Below are positions 63,880-64,000 of a DNA stretch of 64,000 nucleotides, piece by piece (within the stretch, counting starts at the first letter, position 1; every line of letters starts with the position of its first letter). Source of the DNA: Propionicimonas sp020161015. Lineage in GTDB: Bacteria; Actinomycetota; Actinomycetes; Propionibacteriales; Propionibacteriaceae. The notes beneath the pieces were generated by a model. That model saw only the letters and a list, made by a program, of their open reading frames with translations. It was not told the DNA's origin and did not search any database. A program made the position numbers and the translations under genes. The stretch spans positions 273,264 through 337,263 of the forward strand of contig NZ_CAXWGX010000027.1 of NCBI RefSeq assembly GCF_964266745.1, given 5' to 3'.

Positions 63880-64000
63880 TGTCAACTCGACTTGGCCCCA
63901 CCAGGACGGCTTGAGTTGGCCCCACCTGCTCGGGTGTGGGCGAGGCGGTAGCTGGTCGTGCCGGTTTCGATGATGGTGGCGTCGTAGGTCAGGCGGTCGA
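63880..64000 (-). mobile_element. IS21-family insertion sequence, one end (continues outside)
   Basis: The end begins TGTCAACTCGACTTGGCCCC and has two TTGGCCCCACC copies (63893-63903 and 63917-63927), the multiple terminal repeats usual for IS21 elements. The coding content is the IstB tail. Confidence 0.7.
63882..64000 (-). CDS. IstB-like ATPase of IS21-family element, C-terminal end (partial)
   Basis: On the minus strand the last 39 codons read DRLTYDATIIETGTTSYRLA, then HTRAGGANSSRPGGAKSS and TGA. The D-R-L-x-x-x-A-x-I-I-x-x-x-x-x-S-Y-R-L pattern is the C-terminus of IstB helper proteins. Translation ends within the terminal repeats. The rest lies beyond the window. Confidence 0.72.
   Translation of the reverse strand, partial: DRLTYDATIIETGTTSYRLAHTRAGGANSSRPGGAKSS

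Overview
The window is GC-rich throughout, with short gaps, many GTG starts and many 4-nt ATGA/GTGA stop-start overlaps. Together with RbpA, a Ppm-type mannosyltransferase next to Lnt, an HTH-MurA fusion and a PPi-dependent phosphofructokinase, this points to an actinobacterium, most likely of the Propionibacteriaceae. An oxygen-sensitive type of acyl-CoA dehydratase activase suggests an anaerobic or facultative lifestyle. Species cannot be named from the sequence alone.

Region by region. 1-10.7 kb: end of the PPi-PFK gene, a TadE-like pilus protein, a luciferase-like oxidoreductase, a MalY-type C-S lyase, YciO, a very large two-domain dehydratase activase and a membrane-anchored sulfite-oxidase-like molybdoenzyme. 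9.7-14.7 kb: a LacI regulator divergent from a maltose/maltodextrin-type ABC importer (binding protein plus two permeases, no ATPase). 14.9-20.3 kb: CPBP protease, YbaK deacylase, a small C2H2-finger protein, a Flp pilin, three operator-like repeats, dihydrolipoyl dehydrogenase and HTH-MurA. 20.3-28.7 kb: repeat array, Usp/ArsB-like pair, pyridoxal kinase, phosphodiesterase, MFS, RbpA, and the FxsA-Ppm-Lnt operon. 28.7-40.1 kb: exonuclease, MetW-MetX, YqeY, transporters, ThpR, HdeD-like protein, AI-2E family exporter, 6-phosphogluconate dehydrogenase, K+ channel, alcohol dehydrogenase and a methyltransferase. 40.3-44.4 kb: a convergent pair made of a membrane Rossmann/RyR protein and a TIR-TM-GDPD protein, the best candidate here for an undescribed signalling or defence unit. 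44.6-50.5 kb: cytidylate-kinase-like protein, cupin, DUF305, His-tailed EamA permease, acetyltransferase and a metallopeptidase lipoprotein.

50.5-64 kb is an accessory island. It holds a tRNA-Pro-like 3' fragment, an intact tyrosine integrase preceded by direct repeats, an IS3-family element, an MBL hydrolase, a secreted RTX-repeat protein, a histidine kinase/response regulator pair, and a group of secreted or lipoprotein genes that share a TGAGAG-N2-CTCTCA-type palindrome upstream. These are followed by pseudogenes (Kup fused to a P-type ATPase, and an IS256-type transposase) and by a CPBP protease gene cut by an IS21-family element that runs off the window.

How genes work together: the mal-type cluster imports a sugar under LacI control; MetW/MetX serve methionine synthesis; Ppm/Lnt serve lipoglycan and lipoprotein maturation; the two-component system probably controls the nearby secreted proteins through the shared palindrome (inference). 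At least six genes have a TAnnnT hexamer 6-7 nt before the start codon and no Shine-Dalgarno, so leaderless transcripts are probably common here.
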